Assembly: GCA_037013495.1 (NCBI GenBank)
Contig: CM072810.1
Location: 39,337,843-39,401,842, forward strand
Direction: 5' to 3'
DNA length: 64,000 nucleotides
Source: Hippophae tibetana
Lineage: Eukaryota; Streptophyta; Magnoliopsida; Rosales; Elaeagnaceae
The notes below the pieces were generated by a model. The model saw only the letters and a program-made list of their open reading frames with translations, was not told the origin of the DNA and did not search any database. Below are positions 24,273 through 39,000 of this stretch, in pieces. Position numbers and translations under genes: made by a program. Position 1 is the stretch's first letter. The number at the start of each line of letters is the position of its first letter.

Positions 24273-27200
24273 TCACACTGCGAGTAGAGCCATTTTCTCT
24301 TCATTATGATTAGAGTCATCTTTTCAAACAATTGGGCCAAAAACATGTTCACTTTCACCACTATCCTTGATCTCTTGACGGCTAATTTCTTTCCCTCCTC
24401 GAAAGTCGATTGCTCTCAACTTCGGCAAAAGTGATGCAGTTCGAATACTTGCCAACCAGATTCATTTAAGAGTATGTTCGGTGGGCATGTACATGGACTT
24501 AAGCAAGGTAACTTTGGCATTAAAATGATAAGGTAGTATAGGAATGATTTTCTCAATCTAATTTTCTTTGCAAATAGGTCCACTAAACTTCTTCAAGGAG
24601 TTGATAATGTTTGAAAAAAATTGAAAGACTTTGTCCAAAGTTTCTTCCCCTTGCATGATATAGAGCTCAAAATTTCAATTCAACTTCATAATTCTAGATT
24701 CATTTTAATATTGAAATGCTTATATGAGTGGTCTCAAAAATCATTAATGTTGTTTTGAAGAATTACAATTTTAAATTAATTGTAATAATCATTTTAGAGC
24801 GCTAATTTCCTTTTTTTAATAATCCTAAAAATAGGTTTTTTTCTTTCTATGAAATTTAGGAAATCACATTGCAAGTGGAGCCATTTTCTATTCATTATGA
24901 TTAGAGTCATCTTTTCTAACAATTGGGTCAAAAACATGTTCACTCTCACCACTATCCTTGATGTCTTGAGCGCTAATATCTTTCCCTCCTCGAAAGTAGA
25001 TTGCTCTCAACTTGGGCAAAAGTGATGCAGTTCGAATACTTGCCCAAAAGATTCATGTAAGAGTATGTTCAGTGGGCATGTGCATGGACTTAAGCAAGGT
25101 AACTTTGGCATTAAAATGATAAGGTAGTATAGGAATGATTTTCTCAATCTAATTTTCTTTGTAAATAGGTCCACTAAACTTCTTCAAGGAGTTGATAATG
25201 TTTGAAAAACATTGAAAGACGTTGTCCAAAGTTTCTTCCCCTTCCATGATATAGTGCTCAAAATTTCAATTGAACTTTATAATTCTAGATTGATTTTAAT
25301 ATTGAAATGCTTATATGAGTGGTCTCAAAAATCATTCATGTTTTTTTTGAGGAAGTACAATTTTAAATTCATCATAATAATAATTTTAGATCCCTAATTA
25401 CCTTTTTTTAATATCCCGAAAAAAGGGTTTCTTATTTTTAAAAAATTTAGGAAATCACACTGCAAGTAGAGCCATTTTCTCTTCATTATGATTAGAGTCA
25501 TCTTTTCAAACAATTGGGCCAAAAACATGTTCACTTTCACCACTATCCTTGATCTCTTGACGGCTAATTTCTTTCCCTCCTCGAAAGTCGATTGCTCTCA
25601 ACTTCGGCAAAAGTGATGCAGTTCGAATACTTGCCAACCAGATTCATTTAAGAGTATGTTCGGTGGGCATGTACATGGACTTAAGCAAGGTAACTTTGGC
25701 ATTAAAATGATAAGGTAGTATAGGAATGATTTTCTCAATCTAATTTTCTTTGCAAATAGGTCCACTAAACTTCTTCAAGGAGTTGATAATGTTTGAAAAA
25801 AATTGAAAGACTTTGTCCAAAGTTTCTTCCCCTTGCATGATATAGTGCTCAAAATTTCAATTCAACTTCATAATTCTAGATTCATTTTAATATTGAAATG
25901 CTTATATGAGTGGTCTCAAAAATTATTCATATTGTTTTGAAGAATTACAATTTTAAATTAATTGTAATAATCATTTTAGAGCCCTAATTTCCTTTTTTTA
26001 ATAATCCTAAAAATAGGTTTTTTTCTTTCTATGAAATTTAGGAAATCACATTGCAAGTGGAGCCATTTTCTATTCATTATGATTAGAGTCATCTTTTCTA
26101 ACAATTGGGTCAAAAACATGTTCACTCTCACCACTATCCTTGATGTCTTGAGCGCTAATATCTTTCCCTCCTCGAAAGTAGATTGCTCTCAACTTGGGCA
26201 AAAGTGATGCAGTTCGAATACTTGCCCAACAGATTCATTTAAGAGTATGTTCAGTGGGCATGTGCATGGACTTAAGCAAGGTAACTTTGGCATTAAAATG
26301 ATAAGGTAGTATAGGAATGATTTTCTCAATCTAATTTTCTTTGTAAATAGGTCCACTAAACTTCTTCAAGGAGTTGATAATGTTTGAAAAACATTGAAAG
26401 ACGTTGTCCAAAGTTTCTTCCCCTTCCATGATATAGTGCTCAAAATTTCAATTGAACTTTATAATTCTAGATTGATTTTAATATTGAAATGCTTATATGA
26501 GTGGTCTCAAAAATCATTCATGTTTTTTTTGAGGAAGTACAATTTTAAATTCATCATAATAATAATTTTAGATCCCTAATTACCTTTTTTTAATATCCCA
26601 AAAAAAGGGTTTCTTATTTTTAAGAAAATTAGGAAATCACACTGCAAGTAGAGCCATTTTCTCTTCATTATGATTAGAGTCATCTTTTCAAACAATTGGG
26701 CCAAAAACATGTTCACTTTCACCACTATCCTTGATCTCTTGACGGCTAATTTCTTTCCCTCCTCGAAAGTCGATTGCTCTCAACTTCAGCAAAAGTGATG
26801 CAGTTCGAATACTTGCCAACCAGATTCATTTAAGAGTATGTTCGGTGGGCTTGTACATGGACTTAAGCAAGGTAACTTTGGCATTAAAATGATAAGGTAG
26901 TATAGGAATGATTTTCTCAATCTAATTTTCTTTGCAAATAGGTCCACTAAACTTCTTCAAGGAGTTGATAATGTTTGAAAAAAATTGAAAGACTTTGTCC
27001 AAAGTTTCTTCCCCTTGCATTATATAGTGCACAAAATTTCAATTCAACTTCATAATTCTAGATTGATTTTAATATTGAAATGCTTATATGAGTGGTCTCA
27101 AAAATTATTCATATTGTTTTGAAGAATTACAATTTTAAATTAATTGTAATAATCATTTTAGAGCCCTAATTTCCATTTTTTAATAATCCTAAAAATGGGT

Positions 27201-30200
27201 TTTTTTCTTTCTATGAAATTTAGGAAATCACATTGCAAGTGGAGCCATTTTCTCTTCATTATGATTAGAGTCATCATTTCTAACAATTGGGTCAAAAACA
27301 TGTTCACTCTCACCACTATCCTTGATGTCTTGAGCGCCAATATCTTTCCCTCCTCGAAAGTAGATTGCTCTCAACTTGGGCAAAAGTGATGCAGTTCGAA
27401 TACTTGCCCAACAGATTCATTTAAGAGTATGTTCGGTGGGCATGTGCATGGACTTAAGCAAGGTAACTTTCGCATTAAAATGATAAGGTAGTATAGGAAT
27501 GATTTTCTCAATCTAATTTTCTTTGTAAATAGGTCCACTAAACTTCTTCAAGGAGTTGATAATGTTTGAAAAACATTGAAAGACTTTGTCCAAAGTTTCT
27601 TCCCCTTCTCTGATATAGGTCTCAAAATTTCAATTGAACTTTATAATTCTAGATTGATTTTAATATTGAAATTCTTATATGAGTGGTCTCAAAAATCATT
27701 CATGTTTTTTTTGAGGAAGTACAATTTTAAAATCATCATAATAATAATTTTAGATCCCTAATTACCTTTTTTTAATATCGCCAAAAAAGGGTTTCTTATT
27801 TTTAAGAAATTTAGGAAATCACACTGCAAGTAGAGCCATTTTCTCTTCATTATGATTAGAGTCATATTTTCTAACAATTGGGCCAAAAACATGTTCACTC
27901 TCACCACTATCCTTGATCTCTTGAGGGCTAATTTCTTTCCCTCCTCGAAAGTCGATTGCTCTCAACTTCGGCAAAAGTGATGCAGTTCGAATACTTGCCG
28001 ACCAGATTCATTTAAGAGTATGTTCAGTGGGCATGTACATGGACTTAAGCAAGGTAACTTTGGCATTAAAATGATAAGGTAGTATAGGAATGATTTTCTC
28101 AATCTAATTTTCTTTGCAAATAGGTCCACTAAACTTCTTGAAGGAGTTGATAATGTTTGAAAACGATTGAAAGACTTTGTCCAAAGTTTCTTCCCCTTGC
28201 ATGATATAGTGCTCAAAATTTCAATTCAACTTCATAATTCTAGATTGATTTTAATATTGAAATTCTTATATGAGTGGTCTCAAAAATTATTCATATTGTT
28301 TTGAAGAATTACAATTTTAAATTAATTGTAATAATCATTTTAGAGCCCTAATTTCCTTTTTTTAATAATCCTAAAAATGGGTTTTTTTCTTTCTATGAAA
28401 TTTAGGAAATCACATTGCAAGTGGAGCCATTTTCTCTTCATTATGATTAGAGTCATCTTTTCTAACAATTGGGTCAAAAACATGTTCATTCTCACCACTA
28501 TCCTTGATGTCTTGAGCGCTAATATCTTTCCCTCCTCGAAAATAGATTGCTCTCAACTTGGGCAAAAGTGATGCAGTTCGAATACTTGCCCAACAGATTC
28601 ATTTAAGAGTATGTTCAGTGGGCATGTGCATGGACTTAAGCAAGTTAACTTTGGCATTAAAATGATAAGGTAGTATAGGAATGATTTTCTCAATCTAATT
28701 TTCTTTGTAAATAGGTCCACTAAACTTCTTCAAGGAGTTGATAATGTTTGAAAAACATTGAAAGACGTTGTCCAAAGTTTCTTCCCCTTCCATGATATAG
28801 TGCTCAAAATTTCAATTGAACTTTATAATTCTAGATTGATTTTAATATTGAAATTCTTATATGAGTGGTCTCAAAAATCATTCATGTTTTTTTTGAGGAA
28901 GTACAATTTTAAATTCATCATAATAATAATTTTAGATCCCTAATTACCTTTTTTTAATATCCCAAAAAAAGGGTTTCTTATTTTTAAGAAATTTAGGAAA
29001 TCACACTGCAAGTAGAGCCATTTTCTCTTCATTATGATTAGAGTCATCTTTTCAAACAATTGGGCCAAAAACATGTTCACTCTCACCACTATCCTTGATC
29101 TATTAACGGCTAATTTCTTTCCCTCCTCGAAAGTCGATTGCTCTCAACTTCGGCAAAAGTGATACAGTTTGAATACTTTTCAACCAGATTCATTTAAGAG
29201 TATGTTCGGTGGGCATGTACATGGACTTAAGCAAGGTAACTTTGGCATTAAAATGATAAGGTAGTATAGGAATGATTTTCTCAATCTAATTTTCTTTGCA
29301 AATAGGTCCACTAAACTTCTTCAAAGAGTTGATAATGTTTGAAAAAAATTGAAAGACTTTGTCCAAAGTTTCTTCCCCTTGCATTATATAGTGCACAAAA
29401 TTTCAATTCAACTTCATAATTCTAGATTGATTTTAATATTGAAATGCTTATATGAGTGGTCTCAAAAATTATTCATATTGTTTTGAAGAATTACAATTTT
29501 AAATTAATTGTAATAATCATTTTAGAGCCCTAATTTCCATTTTTTAATAATCCTAAAAATGGGTTTTTTTCTTTCTATGAAATTTAGGAAATCACATTGC
29601 AAGTGGAGCCATTTTCTCTTCATTATGATTAGAGTCATCTTTTCTAAATATTGGGTCAAAAACATGTTCACTCTCACCACTATCCTTGATGTCTTGAGCG
29701 CCAATATCTTTCCCTCCTCGAAAGTAGATTGCTCTCAACTTGGGCAAAAGTGATGCAGTTCGAATACTTGCCCAACAGATTCATTTAAGAGTATGTTTGG
29801 TGGGCATGTGCATGGACTTAAGCAAGGTAACTTTCGCATTAAAATGATAAGGTAGTATAGGAATGATTTTCTCAATCTAATTTTCTTTGTAAATAGGTCC
29901 ACTAAACTTCTTCAAGGAGTTGATAATGTTTGAAAAACATTGAAAGACTTTGTCCAAAGTTTCTTCCCCTTCCCTGATAAAGTGCTCAAAATTTCAATTA
30001 AACTTTATAATTCTAGATTGATTTTAATATTGAAATTCTTATATGAGTGGTCTCAAAAATCATTCATGTTTTTTTTGAGGAAGTACAATTTTAAATTCAT
30101 CATAATAATAATTTTAGATCCCTAATTACCTTTTTTTAATATCCCAAAAAAAGGGTTTCTTATTTTTAAGAAATTTAGGAAATCACACTGCAAGTAGAGC

Positions 30201-33200
30201 CATTTTCTCTTCATTATGATTAGAGTCATCTTTTCAAACAATTGGGCCAAAAACATGTTCACTCTCACCACTATCCTTGATCTCTTGACGGCTAATTTCT
30301 TTCCCTCCTCGAAAGTCGATTGCTCTCAACTTCGGCAAAAGTGATGCAGTTCGAATACTTGCCAACCAAATTCATTTAAGAGTATGTTCGGTGGGCTTGT
30401 ACATGGACTTAAGCAAGGTAACTTTGGCATTAAAATGATAAGGTAGTATAGGAATGATTTTCTCAATCTAATTTTCTTTGCAAATAGGTCCACTAAACTT
30501 CTTCAAGGAGTTGATAATGTTTGGAAAAAATTGAAAGACTTTGTCCAAAGTTTCTTCCCCTTGCATTATATAGTGCACAAAATTTCAATTCAACTTCATA
30601 ATTCTAGATTGATTTTAATATTGAAATGCTTATATGAGTGGTCTCAAAAATTATTCATATTGTTTTGAAGAATTACAATTTTAAATTAATTGTAATAATC
30701 ATTTTAGAGCCCTAATTTCCATTTTTTAATAATCCTAAAAATGGGTTTTTTTCTTTCTATGAAATTTAGGAAATCACATTGCAAGTGGAGCCATTTTCTC
30801 TTCATTATGATTAGAGTCATCTTTTCTAAATATTGGGTCAAAAACATGTTCACTCTCACCACTATCCTTGATGTCTTGAGCGCCAATATCTTTCCCTCCT
30901 CGAAAGTAGATTGCTCTCAACTTGGGCAAAAGTGATGCAGTTCGAATACTTGCCCAACAGATTCATTTAAGAGTATGTTTGGTGGGCATGTGCATGGACT
31001 TAAGCAAGGTAACTTTCGCATTAAAATGATAAGGTAGTATAGGAATGATTTTCTCAATCTAATTTTCTTTGTAAATAGGTCCACTAAACTTCTTCAAGGA
31101 GTTGATAATGTTTGAAAAACATTGAAAGACTTTGTCCAAAGTTTCTTCCCCTTCCCTGATAAAGTGCTCAAAATTTCAATTAAACTTTATAATTCTAGAT
31201 TGATTTTAATATTGAAATTCTTATATGAGTGGTCTCAAAAATCATTCATGTTTTTTTTGAGGAAGTACAATTTTAAATTCATCATAATAATAATTTTAGA
31301 TCCCTAATTACCTTTTTTTAATATCCCAAAAAAAGGGTTTCTTATTTTTAAGAAATTTAGGAAATCACACTGCAAGTAGAGCCATTTTCTCTTCATTATG
31401 ATTAGAGTCATCTTTTCAAACAATTGGGCCAAAAACATGTTCACTCTCACCACTATCCTTGATCTCTTGACGGCTAATTTCTTTCCCTCCTCGAAAGTCG
31501 ATTGCTATCAACTTCGGCAAAAGTGATGCAGTTCGAATACTTGCCAACCAAATTCATTTAAGAGTATGTTCGGTGGGCTTGTACATGGACTTAAGCAAGG
31601 TAACTTTGGCATTAAAATGATAAGGTAGTATAGGAATGATTTTCTCAATCTAATTTTCTTTGCAAATAGGTCCACTAAACTTCTTCAAGGAGTTGATAAT
31701 GTTTGGAAAAAATTGAAAGACTTTGTCCAAAGTTTCTTCCCCTTGCATTATATAGTGCACAAAATTTCAATTCAACTTCATAATTCTAGATTGATTTTAA
31801 TATTGAAATGCTTATATGAGTGGTCTCAAAAATTATTCATATTGTTTTGAAGAATTACAATTTTAAATTAATTGTAATAATCATTTTAGAGCCCTAATTT
31901 CCATTTTTTAATAATCCTAAAAATGGGTTTTTTTCTTTCTATGAAATTTAGGAAATCACATTGCAAGTGGAGCCATTTTCTCTTCATTATGATTAGAGTC
32001 ATCATTTCTAACAACTGGGTCAAAAACATGTTCACTCTCACCACTATCCTTGATGTCTTGAGCGCCAATATCTTTCCCTCATTGAAAGTAGATTGCTCTC
32101 AACTTGGGCAAAAGTGATGCAGTTCGAATACTTGCCCAACAGATTCATTTAAGAGTATGTTCGGTGGGCATGTGCATGGACTTAAGCAAGGTAACTTTCG
32201 CATTAAAATGATAAGGTAGTATAGGAATGATTTTCTCAATCTAATTTTCTTTGTAAATAGGTCCACTAAACTTCTTCAAGGAGTTGATAATGTTTTAAAA
32301 ACATTGAAAGACTTTGTCCAAAGTTTCTTCCCCTTCCCTGATATAGTGCTCAAAATTTCAATTGAACTTTATAATTCTAGATTGATTTTAATATTGAAAT
32401 TCTTATATGAGTGGTCTCAAAAATCATTCATGTTTTTTTTGAGGAAGTACAATTTTAAATTCATCATAATAATAATTTTAGATCCCTAATTACCTTTTTT
32501 TAATATCGCCAAAAAAGGGTTTCTTATTTTTAAGAAATTTAGGAAATCACACTGCAAGTAGAGCCATTTTCTCTTCATTATGATTAGAGTCATATTTTCT
32601 AACAATTGGGCCAAAAACATGTTCACTCTCACCACTATCCTTGATCTCTTGAGGGCTAATTTCTTTCCCTCCTCGAAAGTCGATTGCTCTCAACTTCGGC
32701 AAAAGTGATGCAGTTCGAATACTTGCCAACCAGATTCATTTAAGAGTATGTTCGGTGGGCATGTACATGGACTTAAGCAAGGTAACTTTGGCATTAAAAT
32801 GATAAGGTAGTATAGGAATGATTTTCTCAATCTAATTTTCTTTGCAAATAGGTCCACTAAACTTCTTGAAGGAGTTGATAATGTTTGAAAACGATTGAAA
32901 GACTTTGTCCAAAGTTTCTTCCCTTTGCATGATATAGTGCTCAAAATTTCAATTCAACTTCATAATTCTAGATTGATTTTAATATTGAAATGCTTATATG
33001 AGTGGTCTCAAAAATTATTCATATTGTTTTGAAGAATTACAATTTTAAATTAATTGTAATAATCATTTTAGAGCCCTAATTTCCATTTTTTAATAATCCT
33101 AAAAATGGGTTTTTTTCTTTCTATGAAATTTAGGAAATCACATTGCAAGTGGAGCCATTTTCTCTTCATTATGATTAGAGTCATCATTTCTAACAATTGG

Positions 33201-36091
33201 GTCAAAAACATGTTCACTCTCACCACTATCCTTGATGTCTTGAGCGCCAATATCTTTCCCTCCTCGAAAGTAGATTGCTCTCAACTTGGGCAAAAGTGAT
33301 GCAGTTCGAATACTTGCCCAACAGATTCATTTAAGTGTATGTTCGGTGGGCATGTGCATGGACTTAAGCAAGGTAACTTTCGCATTAAAATGATAAGGTA
33401 GTATAGGAATGATTTTCTCAATCTAATTTTCTTTGTAAATAGGTCCACTAAACTTCTTCAAGGAGTTGATAATGTTTGAAAAACATTGAAAGACTTTGTC
33501 CAAAGTTTCTTCCCCTTCCCTGATATAGTGCTCAAAATTTCAATTGCACTTTATAATTCTAGATTGATTTTAATATTGAAATTCTTATATGAGTGGTCTC
33601 AAAAATCATTCATGTTTTTTTTGAGGAAGTACAATTTTAAAATCATCATAATAATAATTTTAGATCCCTAATTACCTTTTTTTAATATCGCCAAAAAAGG
33701 GTTTCTTATTTTTAAGAAATTTAGGAAATCACACTGCAAGTAGAGCCATTTTCTCTTCATTATGATTAGAGTCATATTTTCTAACAATTGGGCCAAAAAC
33801 ATGTTCACTCTCACCACTATCCTTGATCTCTTGAGGGCTAATTTCTTTCCCTCCTCGAAAGTCGATTGCTCTCAACTTCGGCAAAAGTGATGCAGTTCGA
33901 ATACTTTCCAACCAGATTCATTTAAGAGTATGTTCAGTGGGCATGTACATGGACTTAAGCAAGGTAACTTTGGCATTAAAATGATAAGGTAGTATAGGAA
34001 TGATTTTCTCAATCTAATTTTCTTTGCAAATAGGTCCACTAAACTTCTTGAAGGAGTTGATAATGTTTGAAAACGATTGAAAGACTTTGTCCAAAGTTTC
34101 TTCCCCTTGCATGATATAGTGCTCAAAATTTCAATTCAACTTCATAATTCTAGATTGATTTTAATATTGAAATGCTTATATGAGTGGTCTCAAAAATTAT
34201 TCATATTGTTTTGAAGAATTACAATTTTAAATTAATTGTAATAATCATTTTAGAGCCCTAATTTCCTTTTTTTAATAATCCTAAAAATGGGTTTTTTTCT
34301 TTCTATGAAATTTAGGAAATCACATTGCAAGTGGAGCCATTTTCTCTTCATTATGATTAGAGTCATCTTTTCTAACAATTGGGTCAAAAACATGTTCACT
34401 CTCACCACTATCCTTGATGTCTTGAGCGCCAATATCTTTCCCTCCTCGAAAGTAGATTGCTCTCAACTTGGGCAAAAGTGATGCAGTTTGAATACTTGCC
34501 CAACAGATTCATTTAAGAGTATGTTCGGTGGGCATGTGCATGGACTTAAGCAAGGTAACTTTGGCATTAAAATGATAAGGTAGTATAGGAATGATTTTCT
34601 CAATCTAATTTTCTTTGTAAATAGGTCCACTAAACTTCTTCAAGGAGTTGATAATGTTTGAAAAACATTGAAAGACTTTGTCCAAAGTTTCTTCCCCTTC
34701 CATGATATAGTGCTCAAAATTGCAATTGAACTTTATAATTCTAGATTGATTTTAATATTGAAATTCTTATATGAGTGGTCTCAAAAATCATTCATGTTTT
34801 TTTTGAGGAAGTACAATTTTAAATTCATCATAATAATAATTTTAGATCCCTAATTACCTTTTTTTAATATCCCAAAAAAAGGGTTTCTTATTTTTAAGAA
34901 ATTTAGGAAATCACACTGCAAGTAGAGCCATTTTCTCTTCATTATGATTAGAGTCATCTTTTCAAACAATTGGGCCAAAAACATGTTCACTCTCACCACT
35001 ATCCTTGATCTCTTGACGGCTAATTTCTTTCCATCCTCGAAAGTCGATTGCTCTCAACTTCGGCAAAAGTGATGCAGTTCGAATACTTGCCAACCAGATT
35101 CATTTAAGAGTATGTTCGGTGGGCATGTACATGGACTTAAGCAAGGTAACTTTGGCATTAAAATGATAAGGTAGTATAGGGATGATTTTCTCAATCTAAT
35201 TTTCTTTGCAAATAGGTCCACTAAACTTCTTCAAAGAGTTGATAATGTTTGAAAAAAATTGAAAGACTTTGTCCAAAGTTTCTTCCCCTTGCATTATATA
35301 GTGCTCAAAATTTCAATTCAACTTCATAATTCTAGATTGATTTTAATATTGAAATGCTTATATGAGTGGTCTCAAAAATTATTCATATTGTTTTGAAGAA
35401 TTACAATTTTAAATTAATTGTAATAATCATTTTAGAGCCCTAATTTCCATTTTTTAATAATCCTAAAAATGGGTTTTTTTCTTTCTATGAAATTTAGGAA
35501 ATCACATTGCAAGTGGAGCCATTTTCTCTTCATTATGATTAGAGTCATCTTTTCTAACAATTGGGTCAAAAACATGTTCACTCTCACCACTATCCTTGAT
35601 GTCTTGAGCGTCAATATCTTTCCCTCCTCGAAAGTAGATTGCTCTCAACTTGGGCAAAAGTGATGCAGTTCGAATACTTGCCCAACAGATTCATTTAAGA
35701 GTATGTTCGGTGGGCATGTGCATGGACTTAAGCAAGGTAACTTTCGCATTAAAATGATAAGGTAGTATAGGAATGATTTTCTCAATCTAATTTTCTTTGT
35801 AAATAGGTCCACTAAACTTCTTCAAGGAGTTGATAATGTTTGAAAAACATTGAAAGACTTTGTCCAAAGTTTCTTCCCCTTCCATGATATAGTGCTCAAA
35901 ATTTCAATTGAACTTTATAATTCTAGATTGATTTAATATTGAAATTCTTATATGAGTGGTCTCAAAAATCATTCATGTTTTTTTTGAGGAAGTACAATTT
36001 TAAAATCATCATAATAATAATTTTAGATCCCTAATTACCTTTTTTTAATATCCCAAAAAAAGGGTTTCTTATTTTTAAGAAATTTGGGAAA
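24273..36091. repeat. Ten tandem copies of a 1182-bp dimer higher-order repeat
   Basis: Two monomer types alternate strictly over 20 monomers (11819 bp). Type 1 (24273, 25455, 26637, 27819, 29001, 30183, 31365, 32547, 33729, 34911) has tcacactg, ttgggccaaaaac, a gatct-type stretch (usually gatctcttga, gatctattaa at 29001) and a gaagaattac tail. Type 2 (24864, 26046, 27228, 28410, 29592, 30774, 31956, 33138, 34320, 35502) has tcacattgcaagtgg, gatgtcttgagcg, catgtgcatgg in place of catgtacatgg, and a T-run plus catcataataataatt tail. Copies 27819, 32547 and 33729 share cttcttgaaggag and gaaaacgattg. Copies 26637, 29001, 30183 and 31365 share gcattatatagtgcac. Similarity therefore does not simply follow distance. 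Confidence 0.93.
29592..31955. repeat. Two adjacent, almost identical dimers inside the dimer block
   Basis: 29592-30773 and 30774-31955 share private variants: tctaaatattggg, gtttggtggg, gataaagtgctc and gtttggaaaaaattg. The only change I noticed is ctctcaac against ctatcaac (near 30320 and 31505). This looks like one of the most recent duplication events in the block. Confidence 0.88.
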
Positions 36092-39000
36092 TCACACTGC
36101 AAGTAGAGCCATTTTCTCTTCATTGTGATTAGAGTCATATTTTCTAACAATTGGGCCAAAAACATGTTCACTCTCACCACTATCCTTGATCTCTTGAGGG
36201 CTAATTTCTTTCCCTCCTCGAAAGTCGATTGCTCTCAACTTCGGCAAAAGTGATGCAGTTCGAATACTTGCCAACCAGATTCATTTAAGAGTATGTTCGG
36301 TGGGCATGTACATGGACTTAAGCAAGGTAACTTTGGCATTAAAATGATAAGGTAGTATAGGAATGATTTTCTCAATCTAATTTTCTTTGCAAATAGGTCC
36401 ACTAAACTTCTTCAAGGAGTTGATAATGTTTGAAAAAAATTGAAAGACTTTGTCCAAAGTTTCTTCCCCTTGCATGATAAAGAGCTCAAAATTTCAATTC
36501 AACTTCATAATTGTAGATTTATTTTAATATTCAAAATGATTATATGAATGGTCTCAAAAATCATTCATGTTTTTTTGTGGGGAAGTACAATTTTAAATTC
36601 ATCATAATAATAATTTTAGATCAATAATTTCCTTTTTTTAATATCCCAAAAAAAGGGTTTCTTATTTTTAAGAAATTTAGGAAATCACACTGCAAGTAGA
36701 GCCATTTTCTCTTCATTATTATTAGAGTCATCTTTTCTAACAATTGGGCCAAAAACATGTTCACTCTCACCACTATCCTTGATGTCTTGAGCGCCAATAT
36801 CTTTCCCTCCTCGAAAGTAGATTGCTCTCAACTTGGGCAAAAGTGATGCAGTTCGAATACTTACCCAAAAGATTCATTTAAGAGTATGTTCGGTGGGCTT
36901 GTACATGGACTTAAGCAAGGTAACTTTGGCATTAAAATGATAAGGTCGTATAGGAATGATTTTCTCAATCTAATTTTCTTTGCTAATAGGTCCACCCAAC
37001 TTCTTCAAGGAGTTGATAATGATTGAAAAACATTCAAAGACTTTGTCCAAAGTTTTTTCCCCTTGAACGATATAGAGCTCAAAATTTCAATTCAACTTCA
37101 TAATTGTAGATTTATTTTAATATTCAAAATGCTTATATGAGAGGTCTCAAAAATCATTCATGTTTTTTTTTTGAGGAAGTACAATTTTAAATTCATCATA
37201 ATAATAATTTTAGATCCCTAATTACCTTTTTTTAATATCCCAAAAAAAGGGTTTCTTATTTTTAAGAAATTTAGGAAATCACACTGCAAGTAGAGCCATT
37301 TTCTCTTCATTATTATTAGAGTCATATTTTCTAACAATTGGGCCAAAAACATGTTCACTCTCACAACTATCCTTGATGTCTTGAGCGCCAATATCTTTCC
37401 CTCCTCGAAAGTAGATTGCTCTCAACTTGGGCAAAAGTGATGCAGTTCGAATACTTGCCCAACAAATTCATTTAAGAGTATGTTCGGTGGGAATGTGCAT
37501 GGACTTAAGCAAGGTAACTTTGGCATTAAAATGATAAGGTAGTATAGGAATGATTTTCTCAATCTAATTTTCTTTGCAAATAGGTCCACTAAACTTCTTC
37601 AAGGAGTTGATAATGTTTGAAAAACATTGAAAGAGTTTGTCCAAAGTTTTTCCCCTTGCATGATATAGTGCTCAAAATTTCAATTCAACTTCATAATTCT
37701 AGATTGATATTAATATTGAAATGCTTATATGAGTGGTCTCAAAAATCATTCATGTTTTTTTTTGAGGAAGTACAATTTTAAATTCATCATAATAATAATT
37801 TTAGATCCCTAATTACCTTTTTTTAATATCCCAAAAAAAGGGTTTCTTATTTTTAAGAAATTTAGGAAATCACACTGCAAGTAGAGCCATTTTCTCTTCA
37901 TTATTATTAGAGTCATCTTTTCTAACAATTGGGCCAAAAACATGTTCACTCTCACAACTATCCTTGATGTCTTGAGCGCCAATATCTTTCCCTCCTCGAA
38001 AGTAGATTGCTCTCAACTTGGGCAAAAGTGATGCAGTTCGAATACTTGCCCAACAAATTCATTTAAGAGTATGTTCGGTGGGCATGTGCATGGACTTAAG
38101 CAAGGTAACTTTGGCATTAAAATGATAAGGTAGTATAGGAATGATTTTCTCAATCTAATTTTCTTTGCAAATAGGTCCACTAAACTTCTTCAAGGAGTTG
38201 ATAATGTTTGAAAAACATTGAAAGAGTTTGTCCAAAGTTTTTCCCCTTGCATGATATAGTGCTCAAAATTTCAATTCAACTTCATAATTCTAGATTGATT
38301 TTAATATTGAAATGCTTATATGATTGGTCTCAAAAATCATTCATGTTTTTTTTTGAGGAAGTACAATTTTAAATTCATCATAATAATAATTTTAGATCCC
38401 TAATTACCTTTTTTTAATATCCCAAAAAAAGGGTTTCTTATTTTTAAGAAATTTAGGAAATCACACTGCAAGTAGAGCCATTTTCTCTTCATTATTATTA
38501 GAGTCATCTTCTCTAACAATTGGGCCAAAAACATGTTCACTTTCACCACTATCCTTGATCTCTTGACGGCTAATTTCGTTCCCTCCTCGAAAGTCGATTG
38601 CTCTCAACTTCGGCAAAAGTGATGCAGTTCGAATACTTGCCAACCAGATTCATTTAAGAGTATGTTCGGTGGGCATGTACATGGACTTAAGCAAGGTAAC
38701 TTTGGCATTAAAATGATAAGGTAGTATGGGAATGATTTTCTCAATCTAATTTTCTTTGCAAATAGGTCCACTAAACTTCTTCAAGGAGTTGATAATGTTT
38801 GAAAAAAATTGAAAGACTTTGTCCAAAGTTTCTTCCCTTTGCATGATATAGTGCTCAAAATTTCAATTCAACTTCATAATTCTAGATTGATTTTAATATT
38901 GAAATGCTTATATGAGTGGTCTCAAAAATCATTCATGTTTTTTTTTGAGGAAGTACAATTTTAAATTCATCATAATAATAATTTTAGATCCCTAATTACC

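Noticed and set aside
32690-32944. 84-codon minus-strand frame (also 27962-28216 and 33872-34126), the longest open frame
   Set aside because: It reads the gag-like segment one base out of register: the recognisable IINSL, KII-x-x-LP and AKVT blocks are in another frame of the same bases. It is open by chance in three related dimers.
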